Source: Cupriavidus sp. D39
Lineage (GTDB): Bacteria; Pseudomonadota; Gammaproteobacteria; Burkholderiales; Burkholderiaceae
Direction: 5' to 3'
Assembly (NCBI RefSeq): GCF_026627925.1
Contig: NZ_JAPNLE010000007.1
Location: forward strand, 1-64,000
Length of the DNA stretch: 64,000 bases
How positions within the stretch are numbered: position 1 is the stretch's first letter; each line of letters begins with the position of its first letter. Below are positions 54,729 to 63,307 of the stretch, in pieces. The notes below the pieces were generated by a model. It saw only the letters and a list, made by a program, of their open reading frames with translations. It ran no database searches and had not been told where the DNA came from. Made by a program: the position numbers and the translations under genes.

Positions 54729-55298
54729 ATGACCAAACCGTCCAGCGACCCTCGTCGCCTGTTTCTGTGCAACACTGGAAAGCTGGCCCTGGCCGGCGCG
54801 CTGCTGCCGCTGTCGGCCCGCCCTGCCTTTGCGGCCCTGGCAACGTTGCCGGAAGCCCGCAGCCTCGCCTTCGACCATACCCACACCGGCGAGCGCATTG
54901 CCATCGTCTACGCCGTGGGCGAGCAGTTCGTGCCCGAGGCGCTGGCCGCGCTCAACCGGTTCCTGCGCGATCACTACTCCGGCGAAGTCGGGATGATCGA
55001 CCCGCAACTGTTCGCGCTGCTTTACCGCTTGAAGCAAACGCTGTCCTGCGAGTCACCCTTCCAGGTCATCTCCGGCTATCGCAGCCCGGCCACCAACGCG
55101 CACCTACGCAAGACGCGCGGCGGCGGTGTGGCCAGCCACAGCCTGCATATGGATGGCAAGGCCATCGATATCCGCCTGCCGGGCGTGTCGCTGGTGGACC
55201 TGCGCGATGCCGCCCTGTCGCTGCGCGGCGGCGGTGTGGGCTTCTATCCGCAAGAGCAGTTCGTGCATGCGGATACGGGACGCGTGCGGAATTGGTAA
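54729..55298 (+). CDS. DUF882 (YcbK/MepK-like) murein endopeptidase, probable Tat substrate
   Basis: A 189-residue protein. The N-terminus SDPRRLFLCNTGKLALAGAL has a twin-arginine motif and a hydrophobic stretch ending PLSARPAFA. The mature domain has the M15-like zinc residues: FQVISGYRSPATNAHLRKT, GGVASHSLHMDGKAIDIRLP and EQFVHADTG. YcbK/MepK of E. coli cuts 3-3 cross-links, which the transpeptidase just upstream would make, so the two form a matched wall-remodelling pair. Start 20 bases after the transpeptidase stop. Confidence 0.88.
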   Translation: MTKPSSDPRRLFLCNTGKLALAGALLPLSARPAFAALATLPEARSLAFDHTHTGERIAIVYAVGEQFVPEALAALNRFLRDHYSGEVGMIDPQLFALLYRLKQTLSCESPFQVISGYRSPATNAHLRKTRGGGVASHSLHMDGKAIDIRLPGVSLVDLRDAALSLRGGGVGFYPQEQFVHADTGRVRNW

Positions 55299-55299
55299 G

Positions 55300-55505
55300 T
55301 GGCAAGGTTCTGTCGCGTTCGCTTGCGCGCGCTCGGCCCGCCGCAGAGCGGCTTCCAATTTGGTCAGCAGGCGCCCCCGCTCTGCCTGCCCCTGCATGCG
55401 TGCCTGCTCCGCTGCTCTCCACTGCCGGCTGAAGGTCGCGCCGGGCTTCAGCCTCGCTCACCTGCAGCCGCGCCGCGGCTCGCCAGATCGACTGCACCGC
55501 ATCCG
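55300..55505 (-). pseudogene. Remnant of a KfrA-like DNA-binding protein gene
   Basis: Minus-strand frames read ADAVQSIWRAAARLQVSEAE then, in another frame, RGRLLTKLEAALRRAERAQA. They resemble the helical part of the relic at 630-990 (ANAVQSIWQA). No N-terminal domain is left. It lies between the DUF882 gene and a USP gene, converging on both. Confidence 0.35.
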
Positions 55506-55509
55506 CAGC

Positions 55510-55941
55510 TCACGCTTCCTGCGGTGCCCTAACAAGCATGACAGGCATCTTGCACTGGCGTACAAGCGCTTCGGCCACACTGCCCATCAGCAGCCGGGTC
55601 ACCCCGCGACGTCCATGGGTGCCGATCACGACGAGTTGAGCGTGGCTACCTTCCACGACTTGCCGGATCTGGTTGGCAACGTCACCGAGCGCCACGATGT
55701 CGTCGAACAGGACGACATGGCAGTGCAGGTTCTTGGCTTCGGCCTTCGCCTGTGCCACCGTCAGCAGTTCCTGCCCCCTCCTGACCAGGCCTGCCCGCAC
55801 CTCTGCCAATTCATATCCGCTGTCAATGACGTGAACAATCTCCAGCTCCGCGCCGCAGGCACCGGCAAGATCGATCGCCTCTTCCAGGGCCTGATCGCTG
55901 CAGTGGCTGCCGTCGATCGCCACCGAGATTTTCTTGTACAT
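55510..55941 (-). CDS. Universal stress protein (UspA family)
   Basis: A 143-residue USP (MYKKISVAIDGSHCSDQALE). ATP loop: LVVIGTHGRRGVTRLLMGSV, then MPVMLVRAPQ. The ATG follows AAGGAGATGGCGC. It belongs to the subgroup of 31001 and 50750 (LEIVHVIDSGYELAEVRAGL). No FNR box was found in the 90 bases upstream, where a decayed two-domain USP lies on the same strand. Confidence 0.9.
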   Translation of the reverse strand: MYKKISVAIDGSHCSDQALEEAIDLAGACGAELEIVHVIDSGYELAEVRAGLVRRGQELLTVAQAKAEAKNLHCHVVLFDDIVALGDVANQIRQVVEGSHAQLVVIGTHGRRGVTRLLMGSVAEALVRQCKMPVMLVRAPQEA

Positions 55942-56031
55942 GCGCCATCTCCTTCAGGATTGCTGCATTGTGTTCAGCCTGCGGCTAAGCGCCACGCCCC
56001 CCGAGGCCGCATCGCCCCATCTGCTGGCCAA

Positions 56032-56165
56032 TCAGTCCGACAACAGCACTGGTATGGTCATCGACTCCAGTAGCGGGCGCGTTACGCCGCCCAACACAAG
56101 TTCGCGCATCCGCCGGCGCCCGTAGGCACCCATTACATTACGATCTGGTCTGCGGCCCGGGTGAA
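56032..56165 (-). pseudogene. 3' remnant of a two-domain universal stress protein
   Basis: The last 40 or so residues of a USP second domain: VMGAYGRRRMRELVLGGVTR, then PLLESMTIPVLLSD and a stop. It is almost identical in pattern to the end of 49821-50651 (VMGAYGRGRLRELVLGGVTA). The rest of the gene is absent upstream of about 56165. Confidence 0.7.
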
Positions 56166-56490
56166 CTACCTCTGGCCGACATGATCGCCGCTTACTGTCG
56201 CAGACTCAAGGAGATACGCCTCGACACCAGGGCGCGCTTCCTGCGACTGGATGGTGTAATAGCCACATTCCGTGAGGGGCAGGCGCCGCGGCGAATCTGG
56301 TTTTCCGCATTCATCCTAGGTTGCGCGGATAACAGGTATCTTGATTTCCCTCAACAACAGGTTAGTCGCTCGCACATAGGGTCTTCCAGACGACATGCCA
56401 ATTGCAGTCAGGTTCGCTGAACCACATGCTTGGGCGCCTCGGGGCGAGGCATAAAATGATTACAGGGTGACCGCGTGGAGGAGGTTTGAC
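56166..56490. other. Stretch without a gene; possible FNR box
   Basis: Leader of the S-adenosylmethionine synthetase gene. TTGATTTCCCTCAA at 56341-56354 has one mismatch to an FNR box, but no good -10 follows at the usual distance. Otherwise nothing is recognised. Confidence 0.35.
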
Positions 56491-57672
56491 ATGCTGACCT
56501 CGGAGAAAATTGCGCTCAACGTTTCGAACGCACCATCACAGTGGGACGTGCGCACGGAGATGTGCGAGCACAAGGGTGTTGGTCATCCGGACAGCATTTG
56601 CGACGGGGCGGTCGAGGCTGGCGCCCGCGCCCTATGCCGGGCTTACCTCGAAGCGTACGGGGCAATCCAGCATTTCAATCTGGATAAGGCGCTACTGATC
56701 GGCGGCATAAGTGCGCCGAAATTCGGTGGCGGCGAACTGCTGCGTCCAATGCGATTGATAGTCTCCGGCCCGGTTACCGAACTGCCGTCGGCCAAGGCTG
56801 AGGCAGTCGTTGGACAGGCCATTCGCGAGTACTTGACAGCGAGCCTTGGCGAGATTGGCAATCAGATTAGCCTCGAGCCCATTCTGCGCCCCTCGGCGCC
56901 GAATCTCCGCCGGGTGACCGGCTCCTCCGTCCCACTGGCCAATGACACATCTTTTGGTGTCGGCTATGCACCCCACTCCAGCCTTGAAAGCTCGGTGCTG
57001 TCTGTCGCACACCTTCTCGACTCAAGTGGATTCAGGGACTCTTTCAAGGCGGCAGGCCACGACTACAAGGTCATGGGTAGTCGACTGGATGCGCATCACC
57101 GCCTCACCGTTGCCCTCGCGTTTGTCGACCAATATGTGCACGCCGTTGAGGAATACTTCGCGCTGAAGGATGAAGTCACGTCGCTTCTTGCCAGGCACAT
57201 CCGCCCTTTGTGTGAGATTGAAGTCAATACCCTGGACGACCTCAGTGTCCGTGACGAAAGCGGAATCTATCTGACCGTGACGGGCCTGAGCGCGGAGCAC
57301 GGTGACGACGGTGAAGTTGGTCGTGGGAACCGGGTCAATGGCCTGATTACACCCTATCGGCCAATGTCGCTTGAGGCTGCAGCGGGGAAGAACCCGGCTT
57401 CGCATGTCGGCAAGCTCTACAACGTGTTAGCCCATCGGCTGGCAGCATATATTGAGGCCAACGTGGATGGCGTGGATGTTGTCATCGTCCGACTTCTGTC
57501 ATCGATTGGTCGCCCAATCGACCAGCCGCAATTGGTCGCCATCGATGTGGCAGCGGCAGATGGGCTCTCGGCCGCGCGCCAACAGCAAATCCGTTACCTC
57601 GTCGGGCAGCAACTGGCGGCGCTTCCCGCCCTGGTAAAGGAACTGGTCAGCGGGACGGTCGCGGTGTTCTGA
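56491..57672 (+). CDS. Archaeal-type S-adenosylmethionine synthetase
   Basis: A 393-residue enzyme joining methionine and ATP. Motifs are those of the archaeal class and not of bacterial MetK: EMCEHKGVGHPDSICDGAVE, GHDYKVMGSRLDAHHRLTVA, EHGDDGEVGRGNRVNGLITP then PYRPMSLEAAAGKNPASHVG, and KLYNVLAHRLAAYIE. The start at 56491 (MLTSEKIALNVSNAPSQWDV) follows GGAGGAGG. GC content is lower than in the flanking USP genes, which fits horizontal acquisition. It would supplement the housekeeping MetK. Confidence 0.92.
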   Translation: MLTSEKIALNVSNAPSQWDVRTEMCEHKGVGHPDSICDGAVEAGARALCRAYLEAYGAIQHFNLDKALLIGGISAPKFGGGELLRPMRLIVSGPVTELPSAKAEAVVGQAIREYLTASLGEIGNQISLEPILRPSAPNLRRVTGSSVPLANDTSFGVGYAPHSSLESSVLSVAHLLDSSGFRDSFKAAGHDYKVMGSRLDAHHRLTVALAFVDQYVHAVEEYFALKDEVTSLLARHIRPLCEIEVNTLDDLSVRDESGIYLTVTGLSAEHGDDGEVGRGNRVNGLITPYRPMSLEAAAGKNPASHVGKLYNVLAHRLAAYIEANVDGVDVVIVRLLSSIGRPIDQPQLVAIDVAAADGLSAARQQQIRYLVGQQLAALPALVKELVSGTVAVF

Positions 57673-57816
57673 TTCCGCAATTGCTGGCCAAGTCTGCCCG
57701 CTCGGGGTGGCGGAAGTACCGGGCGGGCCACTTCAGCGTCTGCTACCTGTTCATGCACTGTTCTGCACTCTCCTCCCCTCACCCGCGACACTAGATCGCC
57801 GCGGCCGCGGCATTCC

Positions 57817-57857
57817 TTGATTGGCGTCAAGAGCAGAATCAGGTGGGAGCCGATACT
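57817..57857 (+). promoter_or_regulatory. FNR-dependent promoter of the YHS gene
   Basis: Box TTGATTGGCGTCAA (57817-57830), a 21-base gap and -10 GATACT (57852-57857). Confidence 0.75.
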
Positions 57858-58017
57858 CAAAATGCAAATGATGCATTTCCGATTGCTACTCGCCAAAGGT
57901 GAAGGGTGGACCGGCTCCCCCTTAGGAGTAAAGACAGGGGCACCGACGCGCAGACAGCCCAAGCGACCGCCGGTGGCACAGCGGCGCGCAAGCAAACTTT
58001 GCAAAGAGGGTCCATCA

Positions 58018-58320
58018 ATGAACTCGCTTACACAGAATCCGGCATGGCTCCTGATTGCTGCGGCATTGGCGTTATTGATATGGCGCCTCTTCATGGCTCG
58101 CCGGAACAGCGAGCACAGGGACGCCTCGCACACAATCCAGGAGTACGGACAGGTTGAACACGACCCCGTCACCGGTAACAAGGTCGATGCCGCCCACGCC
58201 ATCACGGCAAACTTCGAAGGGAAGACTTTCTTTTTCGAATCCGAAACTTCGAGGACGGTTTTCCAGCAGGACCCCGAACAATACGTCCGCAGGCACCACC
58301 GTGACCACGGCTGCTGTTAG
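58018..58320 (+). CDS. YHS-domain membrane-anchored protein
   Basis: A 100-residue protein. Residues 8-26 (PAWLLIAAALALLIWRLFMA) are a membrane anchor. Residues 45-95 form a YHS domain (VEHDPVTGNKVDAAHAITAN, FEGKTFFFESETSRTVFQQD, PEQYV) and the tail HHRDHGCC is metal-binding-like. YHS domains accompany metal ATPases and are thought to handle heavy metals. Start after an AGAGGG site about 150 bases from an FNR promoter. Its partner could be the hemerythrin-tailed ATPase. Confidence 0.85.
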   Translation: MNSLTQNPAWLLIAAALALLIWRLFMARRNSEHRDASHTIQEYGQVEHDPVTGNKVDAAHAITANFEGKTFFFESETSRTVFQQDPEQYVRRHHRDHGCC

Positions 58321-58409
58321 CTGGAACCCAACAGTGCTAACTCCATCGGAGGCCATTCCCCCAAACACACCACAGCCCGCACAGTAAATTCATGAAGCCA
58401 GGTGACGCA

Positions 58410-58789
58410 AAGTCATTGACACGTTCCGCTACTCGGTGGCCGCGTCGCAGAACAAATTGCTTTCGGCGATGTCTCGGCCGGCGCGCAGAACGATTTGCGG
58501 CGCGCCACAGACATGGTGCGCCAGATGATTACCCAGTTCGGGATGAGTGAACAGCTTTGACTTGCAACCTATGAGGAAATGCGAAATCCCATGTCATGGG
58601 CGCTGGCATGATGCCGCGCGAGTGCAAAAATGCAGTGAAAGCACGGCGCAGATGATTGATGCCGAGGTCAGACAGATTCTGGCCGATGCGAACGCGCGAG
58701 TGAAGCAAACACTCCTGGCATCTCAAAACAAACTAGAAGCACTGGCGAAGCTACTACTTGAGCAAGAAGTTGTAGACCGGTCTGTTTAG
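58410..58789 (+). pseudogene. 3' remnant of an ftsH gene
   Basis: Plus-strand frames give [20 protein letters not shown] and [20 protein letters not shown], then a TGA in place of Gly, LATYEE, and in another frame QMIDAEVRQILADANARVKQ and ALAKLLLEQEVVDRS. These are the end of the M41 protease domain of FtsH. The AAA domain and the zinc HExxH are absent. A decayed secondary ftsH copy. Confidence 0.75.
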
Positions 58790-58879
58790 ACCTGCTGCTC
58801 TCCGACAAAGTTACCCCGCTAACACCAGGGAAGTCGTCTGCAGAAGTTTCCAGTACGCCAGATTTACGGAAGTGGAATC

Positions 58880-59683
58880 ATGAAAATGACGGCAAGTAGC
58901 AAAGATTCCCAGCGCGAGGTCAGTGCGCTTTCCCATCAGGAGTACGAGGAAAGCCTGCACCTACTGCAAATTGAGCTAGTAAAGCTGCAGAAGCACTTCC
59001 TTCGCTGCAACGACAGAATACTGGTAGTTTTTGAGGGCCGAGATGCCTCCGGGAAGGACGGAACGATTAAGCGCATCGTTGAGCATCTCAGTCCGCGTGA
59101 AACTCGAGTGGTCGCCCTCGGGAAGCCTTCCGACCGCGACCGAGGCTCATGGTATTTCCAACGCTATACGACGGAACTGCCTGCCGCCGGAGAATTCACG
59201 CTCTTCAATCGCAGTTGGTATAACCGGGCAGGTGTCGAGCACGTGATGGGCTTTTGCACCGGCGCCGAATATGAGGAATTCATGTCAAGCGTCCCTGAAT
59301 TCGAGGGAATGCTCGTGCGCTCCGGAATTCGCCTCATCAAGTACTACCTCGACATCACGAAAGCGGAGCAAGAGAAACGTCTTGCCGACCGCCGCCGGGA
59401 CCCGCTAAAGCAGTGGAAAGTGAGCCCCATTGATGAGCAAGCGGTTGCACTCTGGAGAAAGTACAGCAAGGCTCGGAACGAGATGTTTGCCCGCACCAAC
59501 ACTACTGTGCCATGGAACGTCGTGAGCGCAGACGATAAGCGCCTGGCGCGCCTCAACGTCATCAAGGATTTGCTGAGTCGTCTACACTATGCAAACAAGG
59601 ATGAGGGGTTGATTCGGCCAAGTCGGCAGATTGTGTTTCCCTATGCGGACGAGCACCTCCTGAACGGAGCCATTGCGAAATGA
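58880..59683 (+). CDS. ppk2: Polyphosphate kinase 2 (PPK2)
   Basis: A 267-residue PPK2, transferring phosphate between polyphosphate and nucleotides. Walker A is VVFEGRDASGKDGTIKRIVE, Walker B/lid is GKPSDRDRGSWYFQRYTTEL, and LFNRSWYNRAGVEHVMGFC follows. The single-domain length fits class I PPK2 enzymes. Start ATG after a GGAAGTGGAATC leader. It suits an island built for energy-limited survival, though no FNR box was found directly before it. Confidence 0.93.
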   Translation: MKMTASSKDSQREVSALSHQEYEESLHLLQIELVKLQKHFLRCNDRILVVFEGRDASGKDGTIKRIVEHLSPRETRVVALGKPSDRDRGSWYFQRYTTELPAAGEFTLFNRSWYNRAGVEHVMGFCTGAEYEEFMSSVPEFEGMLVRSGIRLIKYYLDITKAEQEKRLADRRRDPLKQWKVSPIDEQAVALWRKYSKARNEMFARTNTTVPWNVVSADDKRLARLNVIKDLLSRLHYANKDEGLIRPSRQIVFPYADEHLLNGAIAK

Positions 59684-59819
59684 ATCGTTGGCCGGACATT
59701 GTCTTTGTGCTCGCGGCGGTCGACATTTGCCGCGCGGTCGATACTGAATGATACGTCGCAGCGCAACGCCAGGCACTGTGCGCTTGCCATTTCCACTGCC
59801 ACGCGCGCTTACTCCAATC

Positions 59820-59960
59820 CCGGCATGTCGATGTCACAAATCACCAGGTGCGCGCCCGCTTTGGCGAGGCCGACCGCGATGGCGCCCCGCCCATGCCGCG
59901 ACCGGCGCCGGTGACCAAGGCGACACGCCCTTCCAGATTCTAGCTTTGATTTTGCATCAT
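59820..59960 (-). pseudogene. N-terminal remnant of a short-chain dehydrogenase
   Basis: Reads MMQNQS, then TAG (59942-59940), then NLEGRVALVTGAGRGMG and, after a one-base shift, AIAVGLAKAGAHLVICDIDM. This is the NAD(P)-binding start of an SDR. Only about 45 residues remain. Confidence 0.6.
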
Positions 59961-59966
59961 GATTCG

Positions 59967-60710
59967 TTACCTTGTCGTTTGTATGAGTTGAATGTCGATG
60001 GCCGGTTGCTTGCACGTAGCGCGCGCGGCCAGCAGCACGTGGGTCAGCGGCGCGGCGGTGCCGCTCGCCTTGAGAAGGTCGCTGGCGACGCCGACCGTCA
60101 TGTTGCCGATGGCGATCGCGAACACATTGATGCACAGCATGCTGAAGCCGGAGATGGTGGAGCGCATCTTCTGCGGCGTTATGCCGGTAATCGCCGTATT
60201 GGCCGGGCCATAGAGCGCCAGCGGCAGAAAGAAGCCCGTGCACATGCCGGCATAGAACAGCGCGGAGCCCGCCGGCGCAAAGCGGTAGGCGATCATCAGC
60301 GGCGCGCAGGTCACCACCAGCAGCGCCATGAAGCTGGCATGGCCGCCCGGCAACTTGCGGGCCAGGCGGTCGCCGAGGATGCCGCCCGCCAGGGAGCCCA
60401 GCGTGCCGAATAGCAGTTGCAGCACGCCGATCCGCGTGGCGATGCCGGCGCCGTCCATGCCGCGCTCGTTGACCATCCAGAGCTGGGTGAACGAGAGCGC
60501 GGCAAACACGGCATGCACCAGCACGAAGCCGACGATGGTGAAGCGCAGCGCCGGGTTGCCGCCAACTACGCCCAGCACCGCACGCACCTGCTGCAGGAAC
60601 GGCGCGCCGCGTTCCTGCGCCGTGGCCGGGCCGCGGTCTTCCTTCAGAAATGCCAGCGCCACGGCGATGGCGCGACTCCGATTCCGCCCAGGACAAAGAA
60701 GCTGGTGCGC
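59967..60710 (-). pseudogene. C-terminal half of an MFS transporter gene
   Basis: Six or so membrane helices are readable: LRFTIVGFVLVHAVFAALSF, TRIGVLQLLFGTLGSLAGGI then LGDRLARKLPGGHASFMALL (the MFS loop motif), and FFLPLALYGPANTAITGITP. The N-terminal half is missing; sequence before about 60710 is unrelated. There is a likely shift near 60670 (TLGKRTSFFVLGGIGV then AIAVALAFLKED). The C-terminus also looks extended into foreign codons. Confidence 0.6.
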
Positions 60711-60967
60711 TTGCCAAGCGTCGGAATCCAGCATGCCTGCAGCCCTCCTCGAATTAACATAAGAGTTATTGTGCTTTTTTAGGACTGTAGCGGCTAAGTT
60801 GTAATGTCCGGTTGAATCCTCAGGCCGATAGCTGCCTTCGAAGGAAGTGCCATCCGGCCCCAGAGGAAGCTGCTGACCGAGGTCCGAGTTCGGCCAGAAG
60901 GAGTCATTCGACAAGAGCTGCCGGGTGATCGACAATCAGTGTTCCGATACGACCACGCGAAAAGCTC

Positions 60968-62005
60968 ATGAGGTGCCTGTTAAAAATCAGCTTGTTGCGT
61001 CAGGTGTTCGCGATCGGCCTGGCCGCAGCGGTTGCGTTACCCGTACTGTCTCATGAAATCTACAACAACCTCGCCTCCGGGCCGTCTGGGAAAATCTATT
61101 TCAACAGCGTCACCCCGAAGAGCAAATGGGAGCTAGTCCATCGTAAGTACGACAGAAAACCAACGACCGTTTGGGGCATGCTGTACATGCCCGAGAGCGT
61201 CGAAGGCAGAGTTCCCGCCATGGTGATCTCCCACGGGTCGGCGGGCGTACAGGAAAAGGACATCGACCGCTGGGTACGTGCGTTCAACAAGATGGGAATC
61301 GCAGCGTTCGTGGTCGACTCGTTTGGCGGACGCGGGATAACTGGCACCATGAATGACCAGTCGCAATTAAGCCCCGCCGCCAATGACGCCGATGCGCTAT
61401 TTGCCTTGAAACTGCTGAGTACCGATCCGCGTATCGATCCGCGAAGAATCGGGCAGATCGGATTTTCACGGGGTGGGCACGTTGCGATGGATCTGGTGCT
61501 CGAATCGTTCCATAAAGGTGTCATCGACGACGATACACGGTTCGTTGCGCTGATTGGTTTTTACCCCGGATGCACTCAACTCTGGTGGGAGGTCCCGCCA
61601 CCTCCGTTGACAGGGGCACCGTTGATGCTGGCCGTGGGCGAGAAAGATGACTACACACCAGCGCAGCCGTGCCTCAATGTCGCGGACACCATGAAGCGAG
61701 ATGGGCAGTCGGTGGAGGTGCACATGTACCCCGGGGCTTATCACGATTTCGACAATACGCACGTCTACTTCAAGTACTTTCCCGGGGCCACGACGCTCCG
61801 CGATTGTCCCCAGGCTATCCTCGACGTTCGGCACGATGCGTATTACCGACTGCTGACCGGCGAGAAATATGCCAGCTTCCAGGCTATGGACGCTGAATAC
61901 AGGCGCTGCATTGCTCGAGGCGTCTCAGCCGGCTCCAGTCTCGATCAAGGCAGAAAATCCGAGGCTGATGTAAAAGCGTTTTTGACGAGGGCAATGGGGT
62001 TGTAG
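60968..62005 (+). CDS. Exported dienelactone-hydrolase-family protein
   Basis: A 345-residue alpha/beta hydrolase with an N-terminal signal (LLRQVFAIGLAAAVALPVLS). The nucleophile elbow is IGQIGFSRGGHVAMDLVLES (Ser), the acid is in LAVGEKDDYTPAQPC (Asp), and the His is in MYPGAYHDFDNTHVYF. LPAMVISHGSAGV-like oxyanion region present (VPAMVISHGSAGVQEKDIDR). Ser rather than Cys in the elbow separates it from true dienelactone hydrolases. Substrate unknown. Lower GC than the main island. Confidence 0.85.
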   Translation: MRCLLKISLLRQVFAIGLAAAVALPVLSHEIYNNLASGPSGKIYFNSVTPKSKWELVHRKYDRKPTTVWGMLYMPESVEGRVPAMVISHGSAGVQEKDIDRWVRAFNKMGIAAFVVDSFGGRGITGTMNDQSQLSPAANDADALFALKLLSTDPRIDPRRIGQIGFSRGGHVAMDLVLESFHKGVIDDDTRFVALIGFYPGCTQLWWEVPPPPLTGAPLMLAVGEKDDYTPAQPCLNVADTMKRDGQSVEVHMYPGAYHDFDNTHVYFKYFPGATTLRDCPQAILDVRHDAYYRLLTGEKYASFQAMDAEYRRCIARGVSAGSSLDQGRKSEADVKAFLTRAMGL

Positions 62006-62343
62006 CGATGGCGCTCTGTTCCCGTGGAAGCGGCAGGTTCGTTGGCGGCAGGCGACCGGCAGTTAAGGGTCGGAAGTCGTCTCTGGCGCCAAGAAGACCA
62101 TGCGTGGGTTCGTCGAGGGTAGAGACCGGCCAGCAACGGACCTCAACCTGGAATTTGCTCGGTGTCCGTTCTCCGGCCGTTTCCGCGCGTTCTAACGCTG
62201 ATGTTCATCAGAATCGATGCCGAAGACCCGCGCCGCCGCCTATTGCTGCCCTTCACGTGCCCATGAAGCATTTGCAATGCATAACGGCGCGCATTTGGGT
62301 AAGACAACTTGGCCGCTACATAGGCCGGCGCGCCGGTGGGCTC
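62006..62343. other. Stretch without a recognisable gene
   Basis: About 340 bases between the hydrolase and the convergent TetR gene. Only short frames; no terminator hairpin was clearly identified. Confidence 0.4.
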
Positions 62344-62963
62344 TCAGTCCCGCAGCAATAATGTCAGCAGCGAATCCGCCGTTGCGCGCATACGTTTCTC
62401 GTCGTGATAGATACGCTCGATGATGACCAGGCCACGTGTCATCGTGACGATTAGCCGAGCGGCCTGGCGTGCCGGCAGCGCAAGTTGTCCCTCCACGTCA
62501 GCGCGTGAGAGCCGTTCAAAATCGCGGCTTCGATATCGTCCAGCAGGTCCTTGAGTACGATCTGAATCGCGCCATCCAGATCTTCCGAACCCACCGCGGT
62601 TTTCGTACTAAGGCAACCACGCGTCGGCGTCCCGCTCGTCATCGACGTAATGACGAAGCCGAAGAACTTCCGCAACGACTCCCGTAGCCGCGCCTCGCCC
62701 AGCGCCTGGCGCATCTGGCCGACATACTTTTCACGGTAAAGCCTGAAGGCCCGCAACAACAGGGTCTCTTTGTCGCCATACGCGTTATAGAGCGAGCCAC
62801 GCTGCACGCCTGTCGCCTCCGCAAGCTGCTGCATAGTCGTATTCGCGTAGCCCTTGCTCCAGAACAGCATCAAGGCCTTATCCAGCACGTCATCCTCTCC
62901 GCTGTCCTTTCTCTGGTACTTCAGTTGGCGCTTCATCTCAGGTGTGGCGGGCGGCGTGGTCAT
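62344..62963 (-). pseudogene. TetR/AcrR-family regulator, C-terminal frameshift
   Basis: The N-terminal helix-turn-helix is typical: DVLDKALMLFWSKGYANTTM then QQLAEATGVQRGSLYNAYGD and KETLLLRAFRLYREKYVGQM. The open frame ends at 62451, but the family ending (RLSRADVEGQLALPARQAAR, LIVTMTRGLVIIERIYHDEK, LLTLLLRD) follows in another frame to 62344. Adding one T to the T4 run near 62520 joins them. The start is uncertain; ATG at 62963 or 62936 are both possible. It may regulate the neighbouring hydrolase. Confidence 0.75.
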
Positions 62964-63307
62964 GGTGCTGGTGGCCGGCACGATCCTCCCGCATGTGCCC
63001 CAAGCACGTAAGGGCGCTGCGGGAGGCGCCATATTCCTGGGGCTCGATCCGACAGCCGGATATCGGTTGGGCGTCTGGAAGCCGCCTCAGGGGCCGCTCG
63101 GAGCACAGCAACCGCTTCGGGTCGTTCTGCGACCCTCAGTCACCCCGCGGATCGGCGAAGAACCATTTCTTGCCTCTCAGAACTTTCGCTCGATGTTGCC
63201 ATCTCTATCATGAGGGGCCGCCCATGCCGGCCGGCTGCGTCGGTTGCCCCTACAGCATGGGCAACCGACGGGGCAAGGGCGCTGTCCGCTCGGTCGCCCT
63301 TTCCAAC
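62964..63307. other. Stretch without a recognisable gene
   Basis: About 340 bases upstream of the TetR gene. It should hold the TetR promoter; no operator palindrome was identified. Confidence 0.4.
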
